Shown: piece after piece, positions 47,302 through 56,866 of the stretch
How the letters are laid out: each line of letters opens with the position of its first letter
Numbering within the stretch: position 1 is the first letter of the stretch
Source of the DNA: Pseudescherichia vulneris NBRC 102420
GTDB lineage: Bacteria > Pseudomonadota > Gammaproteobacteria > Enterobacterales > Enterobacteriaceae
DNA length: 64,000 nucleotides
Assembly (NCBI RefSeq): GCF_000759795.1
Contig: NZ_BBMZ01000010.1
Span: 1-64,000, forward strand
Reading direction: 5' to 3'
The notes under the pieces: generated by a model
Databases searched by the model: none
Told to the model about the DNA's origin: nothing
What the model saw: only the letters and a program-made list of their open reading frames with translations
Position numbers and translations under genes: made by a program

Positions 47302-48603
47302 TTATGTATTGTGTACGCCGTGCAGATGGCTGGCTTGCGCAGGAGTAAAATTGTCGCTGTAACGGGCTACGCCTAAATCATCGTATGGAATAGCCGGGGA
47401 GCGGCCAGAGATCAGATCGCTCAGCAGTTGGCCGGAGCCGCAGGCCATGGTCCAGCCAAGCGTGCCGTGCCCAGTGTTGAGCCAGAGATTTTTAAACGGC
47501 GTACGTCCTACGACCGGTGTGCCGTCCGGCGTCATCGGACGTAGCCCGGTCCAGAAGGTGGCCTCTTCGACGCGGCCTCCGCGTGGGAAGAGATCGCGCA
47601 CCACCATCTCCAGTGTCTCCCGACGCGGTTGCAGCAGCTCGGTGTTGAAGCCGACAATCTCTGCCATCCCGCCCACGCGGATGCGGTTATCGAAGCGGGT
47701 GATAGCAATCTTGTAGCTCTCATCAAGGATAGTCGACACCGGGGCACCGCTCTCTTCCGCCACGGGAATGGTGAGCGAGTAGCCTTTCAGGGGATAGACC
47801 GGAATATCGACGATGCCTTTCAGCATGGCGGTGGAGTATGAGCCAAAGGCCATCACATAGGCATCGGCCTTGATCACCTCATCGCCACACTTCACGCCGT
47901 AGATCTTCTCGCCCTCATAGAGCAGGCGATCGACCGGGGTGTTGTAGCGGAACACCACGCCTGTCTGCTCGGCCATCTGCGCCAGACGCTGGGTAAAGAG
48001 CTGGCAGTCACCGGTTTCGTCATTGGGCAGACGCAGGCCACCGGTGAGCTTGTGCGCCACCTCGGCCAGGGCGGGTTCAACCTCTGCCAGCCGGGCAGAC
48101 TCCAGCAGCTGGTAGGGGACCCCGGCCTCTTCCAGCACGGCAATGTCGCGGGTGGCGTTCTCATACTGCTGTTCTGTGCGGAAGAGCTGTAGCGTGCCGC
48201 CCTGCCGCCCCTCATACTCAATGCCGGTGCTGTCGCGCAGGGCCTTCAGGCAGTCGCGGCTGTACTCGGCCAGACGCACCATCCGCTCTTTATTCTCCAT
48301 GTAGTGGCGGGTGTCGCAGTTACGCAGCATCTGCCACATCCACTTCAGCTGGAACGCCGTCCCGTCAAGGCCGATAGCCAACGGGGCATGACGTTCAAAC
48401 ATCCACTTGATCGCCTTCAGCGGTACACCCGGTGCGGCCCAGGGTGAAGCATAGCCTGGTGAGATCTGTCCGGCGTTGGCCGCGCTGGTTTGCAGCGCCG
48501 ATCCCGGCTCTCGTTCAATTACCGTTACCTCATGCCCCGCCTGACTTAGATACCAGGCGCTGGTCACGCCCACGACGCCACTTCCCAGAACCACAACGCG
48601 CAT
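47302..48603 (-). CDS. dadA: D-amino acid dehydrogenase
   Basis: Membrane-associated FAD enzyme that oxidises D-alanine to pyruvate and passes electrons to the respiratory chain. 432 residues from the ATG at 48603 (GGGAG upstream), the family length. A GTG two codons earlier is possible. The FAD-binding start is [37 protein letters not shown] is conserved near the end. A CRP-like site lies upstream, in line with the known CRP/Lrp control of the dad operon. Confidence 0.96.
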   Translation of the reverse strand: MRVVVLGSGVVGVTSAWYLSQAGHEVTVIEREPGSALQTSAANAGQISPGYASPWAAPGVPLKAIKWMFERHAPLAIGLDGTAFQLKWMWQMLRNCDTRHYMENKERMVRLAEYSRDCLKALRDSTGIEYEGRQGGTLQLFRTEQQYENATRDIAVLEEAGVPYQLLESARLAEVEPALAEVAHKLTGGLRLPNDETGDCQLFTQRLAQMAEQTGVVFRYNTPVDRLLYEGEKIYGVKCGDEVIKADAYVMAFGSYSTAMLKGIVDIPVYPLKGYSLTIPVAEESGAPVSTILDESYKIAITRFDNRIRVGGMAEIVGFNTELLQPRRETLEMVVRDLFPRGGRVEEATFWTGLRPMTPDGTPVVGRTPFKNLWLNTGHGTLGWTMACGSGQLLSDLISGRSPAIPYDDLGVARYSDNFTPAQASHLHGVHNT

Positions 48604-48953
48604 AGCCACTCCCTATGAGTAAAACTGACGAGTTACGAACATTCATCGGTTAAGAACAATCATCTGATTACAAATTGATAACTCAGATGAAAATGTTATT
48701 CAACATATGGCTTTTTTATGGTGACTTAACTCACATCTCTGCCTATGGCCGCGGATGGGGAGTATTTGGTATCTCCTGCTGAGCCGTCTTGTAACGCAGC
48801 ATAAAATAGCGCAAACGCCTGGCCTACCCCCCTTTTTACACGGCGAAATGGCGAAGAAAAAATTTCCCCGCCAGTCCGGTTTCCGGTGCGGTGATCTATG
48901 CTTGAAAGGAGACTCTCCTGCAAGAGAGAGTCGCCAACAATGAGGGTGCGCTA
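48604..48953. other. dadA-ycgB divergent control region
   Basis: About 350 bases without a gene. It holds the CRP-like site at 48720-48735 and a hairpin GACTCTC/GAGAGTC at about 48911-48931 in the ycgB leader. The rest is AT-rich promoter DNA; no small gene is supported. Confidence 0.5.
48720..48735. promoter_or_regulatory. CRP-like site upstream of dadA
   Basis: GGTGA-cttaac-TCACA, matching nine of the ten conserved bases of TGTGA-N6-TCACA, about 117 bases before the dadA ATG. The dadAX operon is CRP-controlled in E. coli. Confidence 0.6.
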
Positions 48954-50486
48954 ATGGCTACGATTGACTCCATGAATAAGGACACCTCCCGTCTCAGCGA
49001 TGGACCCGACTGGACATTCGAACTGCTTGATACCTACCTGGCCGAGATCGATCGGGTAGCCAAACTCTACCGGCTGGATACCTATCCCCACCAGATCGAA
49101 GTGATCACCTCTGAACAGATGATGGACGCCTACTCCAGCGTCGGGATGCCGATTAACTATACCCACTGGTCGTTTGGTAAGAAGTTTATCGAGACCGAGC
49201 GGCTCTATAAGCACGGACAGCAGGGATTGGCCTATGAGATCGTCATCAACTCCAACCCCTGTATCGCCTACCTGATGGAGGAGAACACCATTACCATGCA
49301 GGCGCTGGTAATGGCCCATGCCTGCTACGGGCATAACTCCTTCTTCAAAAATAACTACCTGTTCCGTAGCTGGACCGATGCCAGCTCCATTGTTGACTAC
49401 CTGATTTTTGCCCGTAACTACATCACCGACTGTGAAGAGCGCTATGGCGTGGTCGAGGTAGAGAAGCTGCTCGACTCCTGCCATGCCCTGATGAACTACG
49501 GCGTCGATCGCTACAAACGACCGCAGAAGATCTCTCTCCAGGAGGAGAAAGCGCGGCAGAAGAGCCGGGAAGAGTATCTGCAGAGCCAGGTAAACACCCT
49601 GTGGCGCACCCTGCCGAAGCGCGAGGAGGAGAAAACGGTCGCCGAAGTGCGGCGCTACCCCTCTGAGCCGCAGGAGAACCTGCTCTATTTTATGGAGAAA
49701 AATGCCCCGCTGCTGGAGCCGTGGCAGCGCGAGATTTTGCGCATCGTGCGTAAGGTGAGCCAGTATTTCTATCCGCAGAAACAGACCCAGGTGATGAACG
49801 AGGGGTGGGCGACCTTCTGGCACTACACCATCCTCAACCATCTCTACGATGAGGGGAAAGTGACCGATCGCTTTATGCTGGAGTTTCTCCATAGCCACAC
49901 CAACGTGGTGTTCCAGCCGCCCTACAACAGCCCGTGGTATAGCGGGATCAACCCCTACGCGCTGGGCTTCGCCATGTTCCAGGATATCAAACGGATCTGT
50001 CAGTCCCCTACCGAGGAGGACAGATACTGGTTCCCGGATATTGCCGGATCGGACTGGCTGGAGACGCTGCACTTCGCCATGCGCGACTTCAAAGACGAGA
50101 GTTTTATTAGCCAGTTCCTGTCACCGAAGGTGATGCGTGACTTCCGCTTCTTCACGGTGCTGGATGACGATCGCAATAACTATCTGGAGATTGCCGCTAT
50201 CCATAACGAAGATGGCTACCGTGAGATCCGGGCTAAGCTCTCGGCACAGTACAATCTCAGCAATCTTGAGCCAAATATCCAGGTATGGAATGTGGATCTG
50301 CGTGGGGATCGCTCTTTGACCCTGCGCTATGTGCCGCACAACCGTGCGCCGCTGGATAAGGGCCGTCGGGAGGTGCTGAAGCACGTGCACCGCCTGTGGG
50401 GATTTGATGTGATGCTGGAGCAGCAGAACGAAGATGGCAGCGTAGAGCTGTTGGACCGCTGCCCGCCGCGTCAGAATAGCCTGTAA
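48954..50486 (+). CDS. ycgB: SpoVR family protein YcgB
   Basis: 510 residues, the same length as E. coli YcgB and very highly conserved (HACYGHNSFFKNNYLFRSWTD, QTQVMNEGWATFWHY, NVDLRGDRSLTLRY). The HACYGHN and NEGWATFWH blocks look like metal-site or enzyme motifs. The molecular function is unknown. In E. coli it belongs to the stationary-phase regulon and is often found with yeaG/yeaH elsewhere. Stand-alone gene here. Confidence 0.94.
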   Translation: MATIDSMNKDTSRLSDGPDWTFELLDTYLAEIDRVAKLYRLDTYPHQIEVITSEQMMDAYSSVGMPINYTHWSFGKKFIETERLYKHGQQGLAYEIVINSNPCIAYLMEENTITMQALVMAHACYGHNSFFKNNYLFRSWTDASSIVDYLIFARNYITDCEERYGVVEVEKLLDSCHALMNYGVDRYKRPQKISLQEEKARQKSREEYLQSQVNTLWRTLPKREEEKTVAEVRRYPSEPQENLLYFMEKNAPLLEPWQREILRIVRKVSQYFYPQKQTQVMNEGWATFWHYTILNHLYDEGKVTDRFMLEFLHSHTNVVFQPPYNSPWYSGINPYALGFAMFQDIKRICQSPTEEDRYWFPDIAGSDWLETLHFAMRDFKDESFISQFLSPKVMRDFRFFTVLDDDRNNYLEIAAIHNEDGYREIRAKLSAQYNLSNLEPNIQVWNVDLRGDRSLTLRYVPHNRAPLDKGRREVLKHVHRLWGFDVMLEQQNEDGSVELLDRCPPRQNSL

Positions 50487-50535
50487 CGCCTGTCCCTCTC
50501 CTGGCGGAGAGGGCTTTCCCTGTTTCTCTCTGAAC

Positions 50536-51255
50536 TTAACGACTCTGGATAGCAAGATCGCCCGGCAGGTTTTTCTGCATCCGGTGCCAGATCTCTCCGC
50601 TGTCGCGTCCATAGTGGCGCACGATATCATACACCTTGTCATGATCGCCGCGCTCACACACCTCACCCAGACGGTGGTAGAAGCCCAGCGCCAGGCTGCG
50701 CGCCTCGGGGTTGGCAAAGTAGTGCCGCCCGATACGGGTGTAGAGCCCCTTCATGCCGTTGAGGATCAGCCCATAGATAGGGTTGCCGGAGGCAAAAGCG
50801 AGGCCGCGGAAAATGTTGTAGTCCAGCTCGGCAAAGGCATCGGCGTGATCTTCTACCTCACGCGCGCGGGCCAGTACGTCCAGGGCGTCCTGCGGATGCT
50901 GGCGAAACGCGGTGCGGATGAAAATGGTGGCGATGTTGGTGCGCACCGACAGCAGGTTGTCGATCAGCTGCGGAACGCTCTCATGATCGAGCCGGGCCAG
51001 CGTCTCCAGAATATTGAGGCCTGACGTCTCCCAAAAGTTATTCACCTTGGTCGGCTTCCCGTGCTGGATGGTCAGCCAGCCGTCACGCGCCAGACGCTGT
51101 AACACCTCGCGCAGCGTGGTGCGGGTGACGCCAATCAGTTCGGAAAGTTCTCTTTCAGCTGGCAGGATCGTTCCGGGTGGAAAGCGATTATTCCAGATAC
51201 TTTCAATGATGTACTCTTCCGCGAAACCCGCCGGGCTCTGCGCCTTAATGACCAT
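50536..51255 (-). CDS. fadR: Fatty acid metabolism regulator FadR
   Basis: 239 residues from the ATG at 51255. An N-terminal GntR winged helix ([28 protein letters not shown]) and a C-terminal acyl-CoA-binding helical domain are present. It represses beta-oxidation genes such as fadD and activates fabA/fabB; long-chain acyl-CoA releases it. A FadR-like box lies before fadD in this same window. In E. coli nhaB is the divergent neighbour; here dsbB follows instead. Confidence 0.97.
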   Translation of the reverse strand: MVIKAQSPAGFAEEYIIESIWNNRFPPGTILPAERELSELIGVTRTTLREVLQRLARDGWLTIQHGKPTKVNNFWETSGLNILETLARLDHESVPQLIDNLLSVRTNIATIFIRTAFRQHPQDALDVLARAREVEDHADAFAELDYNIFRGLAFASGNPIYGLILNGMKGLYTRIGRHYFANPEARSLALGFYHRLGEVCERGDHDKVYDIVRHYGRDSGEIWHRMQKNLPGDLAIQSR

Positions 51256-51542
51256 AGAGAAATTTCCATTACACAGCGAAACAAAGAGACTCATCATACC
51301 AGAGCGAGGGGGCAGCAGATAGCATGAAACGGGAAGAAAAAGGGATCGCCGTTCTGTTTTTACGCTTTTCTTAAACGGCCATTTTTAGCGTATTGTGCTG
51401 ACCGTTTACCCTTTGCCACGCTTTTGCACTTCCAGCATAAACAACGCTTATTTCCCCCACTTTCACCCGCATCTGAACCCTTTGTCATCTCAGGGTGAAT
51501 TCGTTTACACTGCGGTGTCTAGCATCTCCCAGGGAAATGATT

Positions 51543-52073
51543 ATGTTACAATTTTTAAACAAGTGCTCTCACGGGCGCGGTGCCTGGTTACTTATGGCAC
51601 TGACGGCGTTGGCGCTTGAGCTGGTGGCGTTATGGTTCCAGCATGTGATGCTGCTTAAACCGTGCGTTTTATGTATTTATGAGCGTTGCGCCCTGTTTGG
51701 CGTAATGGGCGCCGGGCTGGTGGGTGCAATCGCGCCGAAAACGCCGCTGCGCTATGTGGCGATTGCTATCTGGCTCTACAGCGCGTGGCGCGGCATTCAG
51801 CTGGCATGGGAGCATACGATGATCCAGCTGCACCCTAACCCGTTTATGACCTGCGATTTCGCCGCCCGTTTCCCGAGCTGGCTGCCGCTGGATAAGTGGC
51901 TGCCGCAGGTGTTTGTTGCCTCTGGCGACTGCGCCGAACGCCAGTGGTCCTTCCTGACCCTGGAGATGCCGCAGTGGCTGGTAGGGATCTTTATCGCCTA
52001 CTTCGCCGTGGCAATCCTCGTGCTGATTGCCCAGGCGTTCAAACCGAAAAAACGCGACCTCTTTGGTCGTTAA
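51543..52073 (+). CDS. dsbB: Disulfide bond formation protein DsbB
   Basis: 176-residue inner-membrane quinone reductase that reoxidises DsbA. Four helices; the first cysteine pair is Cys41/Cys44 (KPCVLC) and the second Cys104/Cys130, at the same positions as in E. coli. The ATG at 51543 gives the standard start. Its end overlaps the convergent ycgN by four bases. Confidence 0.97.
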   Translation: MLQFLNKCSHGRGAWLLMALTALALELVALWFQHVMLLKPCVLCIYERCALFGVMGAGLVGAIAPKTPLRYVAIAIWLYSAWRGIQLAWEHTMIQLHPNPFMTCDFAARFPSWLPLDKWLPQVFVASGDCAERQWSFLTLEMPQWLVGIFIAYFAVAILVLIAQAFKPKKRDLFGR

Positions 52074-52510
52074 GCGCCGGGCTTGTTGAGGATGTGATCC
52101 TCCCAGTCCCGTACCTCGGACTCCGTCACGGCAATGTGGCGGACCGAGATGCGCTCGGCGTGCATCGCCGCTTTTGAGCCGCTACGCAGCGGATGCCAGA
52201 GCGGCAATGTTTTCCCCTCCGCCAGCAGGCGATAGGCACAGGTCGGCGGCAGCCACTCAAAGGTCGGCAGATTCTCCCGCGTTAGCTTGATGCAGTCCGG
52301 TTCATACTCGAAGCGCCGCTCGTAGTTGCGGCACTGGCAGGTTTTGATATTAAGCTGACGGCAGGCGACGTTGGTGAAGTAGATCTCGTCGGTGTCTTCA
52401 TCCTGAAGCTTGTGCAGGCAGCACTGGCCGCAGCCGTCGCACAGCGACTCCCACTCGGCATCGGTCATCTGCTCAAGGGTTTTGCTCTGCCAGAAAGGTG
52501 TATCGCTCAT
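52070..52510 (-). CDS. ycgN: UPF0260 cysteine-cluster protein YcgN
   Basis: 146 residues. The N-terminal [11 protein letters not shown] with later [11 protein letters not shown] forms a CxxCxxCC-type cluster that probably holds iron-sulfur or zinc. Function unknown. First residues [15 protein letters not shown] match E. coli YcgN, minus a few optional N-terminal residues. It neighbours ycgM and ycgL as in other enterics. Confidence 0.9.
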   Translation of the reverse strand: MSDTPFWQSKTLEQMTDAEWESLCDGCGQCCLHKLQDEDTDEIYFTNVACRQLNIKTCQCRNYERRFEYEPDCIKLTRENLPTFEWLPPTCAYRLLAEGKTLPLWHPLRSGSKAAMHAERISVRHIAVTESEVRDWEDHILNKPGA

Positions 52511-52611
52511 AAGGAAGTCCGCCGTGAAATTTCAGCTGCACCTTATAACCACTCTGGCACATTGATGCAAGTTTTGCCGCCCTTTCGACGGCAAAACATG
52601 GCACAGACGGT

Positions 52612-53271
52612 TTACAGCACGCGGGTGGTGAGGGACTGGCCGTTGAAGCTCACTTCCAGCTCGTCGCCGCTGTGCAGCGGACCGACGCCTTCCGGCGTAC
52701 CGGTAAGAATGACGTCCCCGGCGCGCAGGGTGAAGTAGCGGCTCATGTAGGCAATCAGCGGCACAATCTTGTGGATCATATCCGCCGTGGTGCCCTGCTG
52801 ACGCACCTCGCCGTTGATCTTCAGCCCGAGCGGCGTGTTCTGCGGATCGCTTGCGAACTCCGCTGCTGGAATAAAGCCGGAGAGCGGGCAAGAGTTGTCA
52901 AAGCCTTTGGCCTTCTCCCACGGCTGCCCGGCCTTCTTCATTTTGCCCTGAACATCACGCAGCGTCAGATCCAGCGCCACGCCGTAGCCGGCAATCGCCT
53001 GTTGAACGTGCTCTTCCGAGGCCTGGCGCAGCGTAGCGCCGATCAGCACCGCCAGCTCAACTTCGTGGTGCACCGATCCTAGCCCCTGCGGCAAGGCCAA
53101 CGGCTGGCGGAGATCGCAGAGCGCGGTTTCAGGCTTGATAAACAGCACCGGCTCGTCCGGCGTAGCGCTGCCCATCTCCTGAATATGTTTCGCATAGTTA
53201 CTGCCAACGCAAACAACCTTACTAACGGGAAAATCTAACAGTGCACCCTGCCAGTTATGATGCTGATACAT
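52612..53271 (-). CDS. ycgM: FAH-family hydrolase YcgM
   Basis: 219 residues from the ATG at 53271 (MYQHHNWQG), the E. coli length. Fumarylacetoacetate-hydrolase fold with the metal-binding glutamates in SVHHEVELAVLIG and the C-terminal GDVILTGTPEGVGPL. Members act as acylpyruvases or oxaloacetate decarboxylases; which applies here is not determined by sequence. Confidence 0.93.
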   Translation of the reverse strand: MYQHHNWQGALLDFPVSKVVCVGSNYAKHIQEMGSATPDEPVLFIKPETALCDLRQPLALPQGLGSVHHEVELAVLIGATLRQASEEHVQQAIAGYGVALDLTLRDVQGKMKKAGQPWEKAKGFDNSCPLSGFIPAAEFASDPQNTPLGLKINGEVRQQGTTADMIHKIVPLIAYMSRYFTLRAGDVILTGTPEGVGPLHSGDELEVSFNGQSLTTRVL

Positions 53272-53326
53272 GTTACCCCCTGAGTAACCCTTTGAACGCG
53301 AGTGAAATTTGACTATCACCGCCGTC

Positions 53327-53611
53327 TCAGGATTTGTCAATCTTCCCGCTGCTTTGCAGATGCTGCTTAAGGAGATCCTCCTGCGGGGGCGGCATTTGCA
53401 GGTAGTATCCCTGCTCTTTCAGCGCCGCTTTGACCTTGTCCAGATCGGCATTGGCTAAGCTTTTGCGCCCGTCGAGGGGCAGCAGCATCGTCATGACCGG
53501 CTGGCCAAAACTTTTCATTAATGGCTCAGGGACGCGAGAAAAATCATCTTTTTTCTCGATATACAAATAGGTCTGTTCACGCTTAGCACTTCGGTAGATC
53601 ACACAAAACAT
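53327..53611 (-). CDS. ycgL: YcgL domain protein
   Basis: 94 residues ([28 protein letters not shown] ... [22 protein letters not shown]), a small alpha-beta protein of unknown function, encoded beside minC in many enterics and divergent from it. E. coli YcgL has a slightly longer N- and C-terminus. Confidence 0.92.
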   Translation of the reverse strand: MFCVIYRSAKREQTYLYIEKKDDFSRVPEPLMKSFGQPVMTMLLPLDGRKSLANADLDKVKAALKEQGYYLQMPPPQEDLLKQHLQSSGKIDKS

Positions 53612-53733
53612 ACTTTTACTCTTAATTAAGGGGAGGTGTCTTGCCTCAATATAGCAGGGACTATAACATGCCTGAGAGTCTTCGGAATATCACCCGCTGT
53701 GCGGGGGATAATAGCTAAATGAGTAAGGTCAGG

Positions 53734-54465
53734 ATGTCAAACACGCCCATCGAGCTTAAAGGCAGTAGTTTTACCTTATCAGTGGTTCATTTGCATGATG
53801 CGAAACCCGAGGTTATTCGTCAGGCCTTAGAAGACAAAATCGCTCAGGCTCCCGCTTTTTTACAGCATGCTCCCGTTGTTATTAACATTTCCGCGCTGGA
53901 CGAGGCGGTAAACTGGTCTGCATTGCATAAAGCGATTGCCAGCACCGGTTTGCGTGTTATCGGCGTTAGCGGCTGTAAACAGGCCGAGCTGAAGGCGGAG
54001 ATTGACCGCGCTGGGCTCCCACTGCTGACGGAAGGCAAAGAAAAACTGCGCCAGCCGCCTGCTGCTGTGGCCCCGGTCGTTGAAGCGCCAATTGTTGAAG
54101 CGCCGATGGTTGAAGAGCCCGTTGTCGCGCCGATCACAAAAACACGCTTAATTGATGTTCCGGTCCGTTCCGGACAGAGAATATATGCCCCGGGCTGCGA
54201 TCTGATCGTTACCAGCCACGTCAGCGCGGGCGCAGAGCTGATCGCCGATGGCAATATCCATATCTATGGCATGATGCGTGGACGGGCGCTGGCGGGGGCC
54301 AACGGCGACAGAGAAGCACAAATTTTTTGCACACATCTCACCGCGGAGCTGGTCTCCATCGCGGGTGAATACTGGCTGAGCGATCAAATCCCAGCCGAAT
54401 ATTATGGCAAAGCGGCACGCCTGCTCCTCGCGGATAACGCTTTGACTGTTCAACCATTGAATTAA
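53734..54465 (+). CDS. minC: Septum site-determining protein MinC
   Basis: Inhibits FtsZ polymerisation away from mid-cell, guided by MinD. 243 residues from the ATG at 53734, the start used in E. coli ([13 protein letters not shown]); an ATG five codons earlier is less likely. The N-terminal FtsZ-inhibiting domain (1-103) and C-terminal MinD-binding beta-helix (136-243) are conserved. The linker (105-135) is about 12 residues longer than in E. coli and is a Val/Glu/Ala/Pro repeat ([20 protein letters not shown]). Confidence 0.96.
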   Translation: MSNTPIELKGSSFTLSVVHLHDAKPEVIRQALEDKIAQAPAFLQHAPVVINISALDEAVNWSALHKAIASTGLRVIGVSGCKQAELKAEIDRAGLPLLTEGKEKLRQPPAAVAPVVEAPIVEAPMVEEPVVAPITKTRLIDVPVRSGQRIYAPGCDLIVTSHVSAGAELIADGNIHIYGMMRGRALAGANGDREAQIFCTHLTAELVSIAGEYWLSDQIPAEYYGKAARLLLADNALTVQPLN

Positions 54466-54487
54466 GCCCTTATAACAAGGAACACCT

Positions 54488-55300
54488 ATGGCACGCATTA
54501 TTGTTGTTACTTCGGGTAAAGGGGGCGTCGGTAAGACGACATCCAGCGCGGCCATCGCGACTGGTTTGGCCCAGAAGGGAAAGAAGACCGTCGTTATCGA
54601 CTTCGATATCGGCCTGCGTAACCTCGACCTGATCATGGGTTGTGAACGCCGGGTAGTCTATGATTTCGTTAACGTTATTCAGGGCGACGCAACGCTAAAC
54701 CAGGCGTTGATCAGAGATAAGCGTACGGAAAGCCTCTATATTCTTCCTGCCTCCCAGACGCGTGACAAAGACGCGCTGACCCGTGACGGCGTCGAGAAAG
54801 TGCTCGACGATCTGAAGAAGATGGATTTCGATTTCATCGTCTGCGACTCCCCTGCCGGGATCGAAACCGGCGCGCTGATGGCGCTCTACTTCGCAGATGA
54901 AGCCGTTATTACCACTAACCCAGAGGTCTCCTCAGTACGCGACTCGGACCGCATTCTGGGCATTCTCTCCTCTAAATCGCGCCGCGCCGAGAACGGTCAA
55001 GAGCCGATTAAAGAGCATCTGCTGCTGACCCGCTACAACCCGGGCCGCGTTAGTAAAGGCGACATGCTGAGCATGGAAGATGTGCTGGAGATCCTGCGCA
55101 TCAAGCTGGTCGGGGTTATCCCGGAAGATCAGTCCGTGCTGCGCGCCTCTAACCAGGGCGAACCTGTGATCCTGGACGCGACATCAGATGCCGGTAAAGC
55201 GTATGCTGATACCGTGGAACGTCTGCTGGGAGAAGAACGCCCTTTCCGCTTCATCGAAGAAGAGAAGAAAGGTTTCCTCAAACGCCTGTTCGGAGGATAA
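54488..55300 (+). CDS. minD: Septum site-determining ATPase MinD
   Basis: 270 residues. Deviant Walker A GKGGVGKT (Lys11 and Lys16), Walker-type IVCDSPAGIE, and a C-terminal amphipathic membrane-targeting helix (EEKKGFLKRLFGG). It recruits MinC to the membrane and oscillates with MinE. Second gene of minCDE. Confidence 0.98.
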   Translation: MARIIVVTSGKGGVGKTTSSAAIATGLAQKGKKTVVIDFDIGLRNLDLIMGCERRVVYDFVNVIQGDATLNQALIRDKRTESLYILPASQTRDKDALTRDGVEKVLDDLKKMDFDFIVCDSPAGIETGALMALYFADEAVITTNPEVSSVRDSDRILGILSSKSRRAENGQEPIKEHLLLTRYNPGRVSKGDMLSMEDVLEILRIKLVGVIPEDQSVLRASNQGEPVILDATSDAGKAYADTVERLLGEERPFRFIEEEKKGFLKRLFGG

Positions 55301-55303
55301 ATT

Positions 55304-55570
55304 ATGGCATTACTAGACTTTTTTCTCTCACGAAAGAAGAGTACCGCTAACATAGCGAAAGAGCGCCTGCAGATCATCGTGGCCGAGCGTCGCCGCAGCG
55401 ATGCCGAGCCGCACTATTTGCCGCAGCTGCGCAAAGATATTCTGGAAGTGATTTGTAAGTATGTGCAGATCGATCCGGAAATGGTGACGGTACAGCTGGA
55501 GCAAAAAGACGGCGATATTTCTATTCTTGAGCTCAACGTTACCCTACCGGAAGCTGAAGAGACGAAATAA
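55304..55570 (+). CDS. minE: Division topological specificity factor MinE
   Basis: 88 residues. N-terminal membrane/MinD-binding segment ([29 protein letters not shown]) and C-terminal dimerisation domain. It stimulates MinD ATPase and drives the pole-to-pole oscillation. Three bases after minD. Confidence 0.98.
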   Translation: MALLDFFLSRKKSTANIAKERLQIIVAERRRSDAEPHYLPQLRKDILEVICKYVQIDPEMVTVQLEQKDGDISILELNVTLPEAEETK

Positions 55571-55594
55571 CGTTTTACCGTTATCTCCTTCATT

Positions 55595-55627
55595 AAAAAG
55601 GCAGCCCGTTAAGCGCTGCCTTTTTTA
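55595..55627. terminator. Terminator between minE and rnd
   Basis: Stem AAAAAGGCAGC / GCTGCCTTTTT with A and T runs on both sides, so it serves the two convergent units. Confidence 0.85.
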
Positions 55628-55668
55628 TTTATGCTTATTCACTGTGTTTATTTACAGTGCCGCGTTCG

Positions 55669-56796
55669 CTAGCGGGGAAATTCCAGCAGCAGAGCCTGAA
55701 GACTTGCCACCATTAATTCACCGCGCCAGCCGGAGATAAGTTCCGGCGGAGTGGCAAACGACTTAATATTCCAGTGCCAGTTAAGCAGCTGATTTATTTG
55801 TCGACGCGAGGCCAGCAGCTCGGCGCTTACCCCTTTTGCTACGCTCACCTCCTGCACCAGCGCCTTAATCGCCTTGAAGGCCCGGCGATAGCCCGGCATA
55901 TCAAGCAGGTTCAGCAGCGGCTCCGGGAGCGCCTCCTCCGGCAACGCCTGGGCCTGCGCAACCATCGCCAGCAGCGTTTTACCGTGGAAGCGGATCTCGC
56001 TCCCCGAGAGCCCGATGCTATCCAGCTCGCCGAGGCTGCCCGGCATATAGCGTGCGACCGCCCACAGGTTCTCTTCCCGCACCACAAAGTTTACCGCCAG
56101 ATCGCGCTCGCGCGCCTTACGCAGACGCCACGCTGCCAGCAGCTGCAGGCAGGCCAGCTGACGGGTACGCAGCTGCCAGGCGTTGCTAATATCGCGCCAC
56201 GCCTCTTCCGGGGCCAGCACTTCCTGACGACGCACCTGCATCAAGCGGCACTCGTCCAGCGCAGCAGGCAGCCACCCCGCCGCCTCGGTCTCCGCCATCA
56301 GCTTGTGGGCGATAGGCAGCAGATACCAGACGTCGGCCGCAGCGTAGTCGCACTGGCGCTCGGTCAGCGGACGCGCCAGCCAGTCGGTGCGGGATTCGCT
56401 TTTATCCAGCGCCAGACCGGTGTACTCCTCTACCATGGAGGCGAAGCCCCACGACAGCGGACGGCCGCTGAAGGCGGCAAGGATCTGGGTATCGATCAGC
56501 GGCTGCGGCAGCTCGCCAAACACGTTGAGGAAAACTTCCAGATCTTCACTGCCGGCGTGGAGAAACTTGGTGACCGCGCGATCCATCATCAGCTCGCGGA
56601 ACGGCGTCCAGTCGGTGATCTCCAGCGGATCGATCAGCGAAACCTGCTGGCCGTCGTAGACCTGGATCAGGCCCAGCTGCGGATAGTAGGTGCGGGTGCG
56701 GACAAATTCGGTATCGATGGCTAGAGCCGGAAACGCGCGCGCCGCCTCGCTCATGGTCGCCAGCGCGTCGTTGGTAGTGATCATCTGGTAGTTCAA
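55669..56796 (-). CDS. rnd: Ribonuclease D
   Basis: 3'-to-5' exonuclease that trims tRNA 3' ends. 375 residues from a TTG (UUG) start at 56796, giving the same length and start as E. coli RNase D (LNYQMITTNDALATM). DEDD exonuclease motifs (AIDTEFVRTRTYYP, HAGSEDLEVF, YAAADVWYLLP) are followed by an HRDC domain. A U run from the fadD terminator lies about 30 bases before the start. In E. coli a U-rich stretch in this place is reported to be needed for rnd translation. Confidence 0.95.
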   Translation of the reverse strand: MNYQMITTNDALATMSEAARAFPALAIDTEFVRTRTYYPQLGLIQVYDGQQVSLIDPLEITDWTPFRELMMDRAVTKFLHAGSEDLEVFLNVFGELPQPLIDTQILAAFSGRPLSWGFASMVEEYTGLALDKSESRTDWLARPLTERQCDYAAADVWYLLPIAHKLMAETEAAGWLPAALDECRLMQVRRQEVLAPEEAWRDISNAWQLRTRQLACLQLLAAWRLRKARERDLAVNFVVREENLWAVARYMPGSLGELDSIGLSGSEIRFHGKTLLAMVAQAQALPEEALPEPLLNLLDMPGYRRAFKAIKALVQEVSVAKGVSAELLASRRQINQLLNWHWNIKSFATPPELISGWRGELMVASLQALLLEFPR

Positions 56797-56823
56797 ATCA
56801 TACTCTCTTTGGTTTGCGCCCAT

Positions 56824-56850
56824 AAAAAACGCCGGGCTAACCGGCGTTGG
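56824..56850 (-). terminator. Terminator of fadD
   Basis: Minus-strand stem AACGCCGG-ttagc-CCGGCGTT followed by a U run, 19 bases beyond the fadD stop. The same U run is the U-rich leader of rnd. Confidence 0.8.
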
Positions 56851-56866
56851 GCGACTCACTCGAAGC

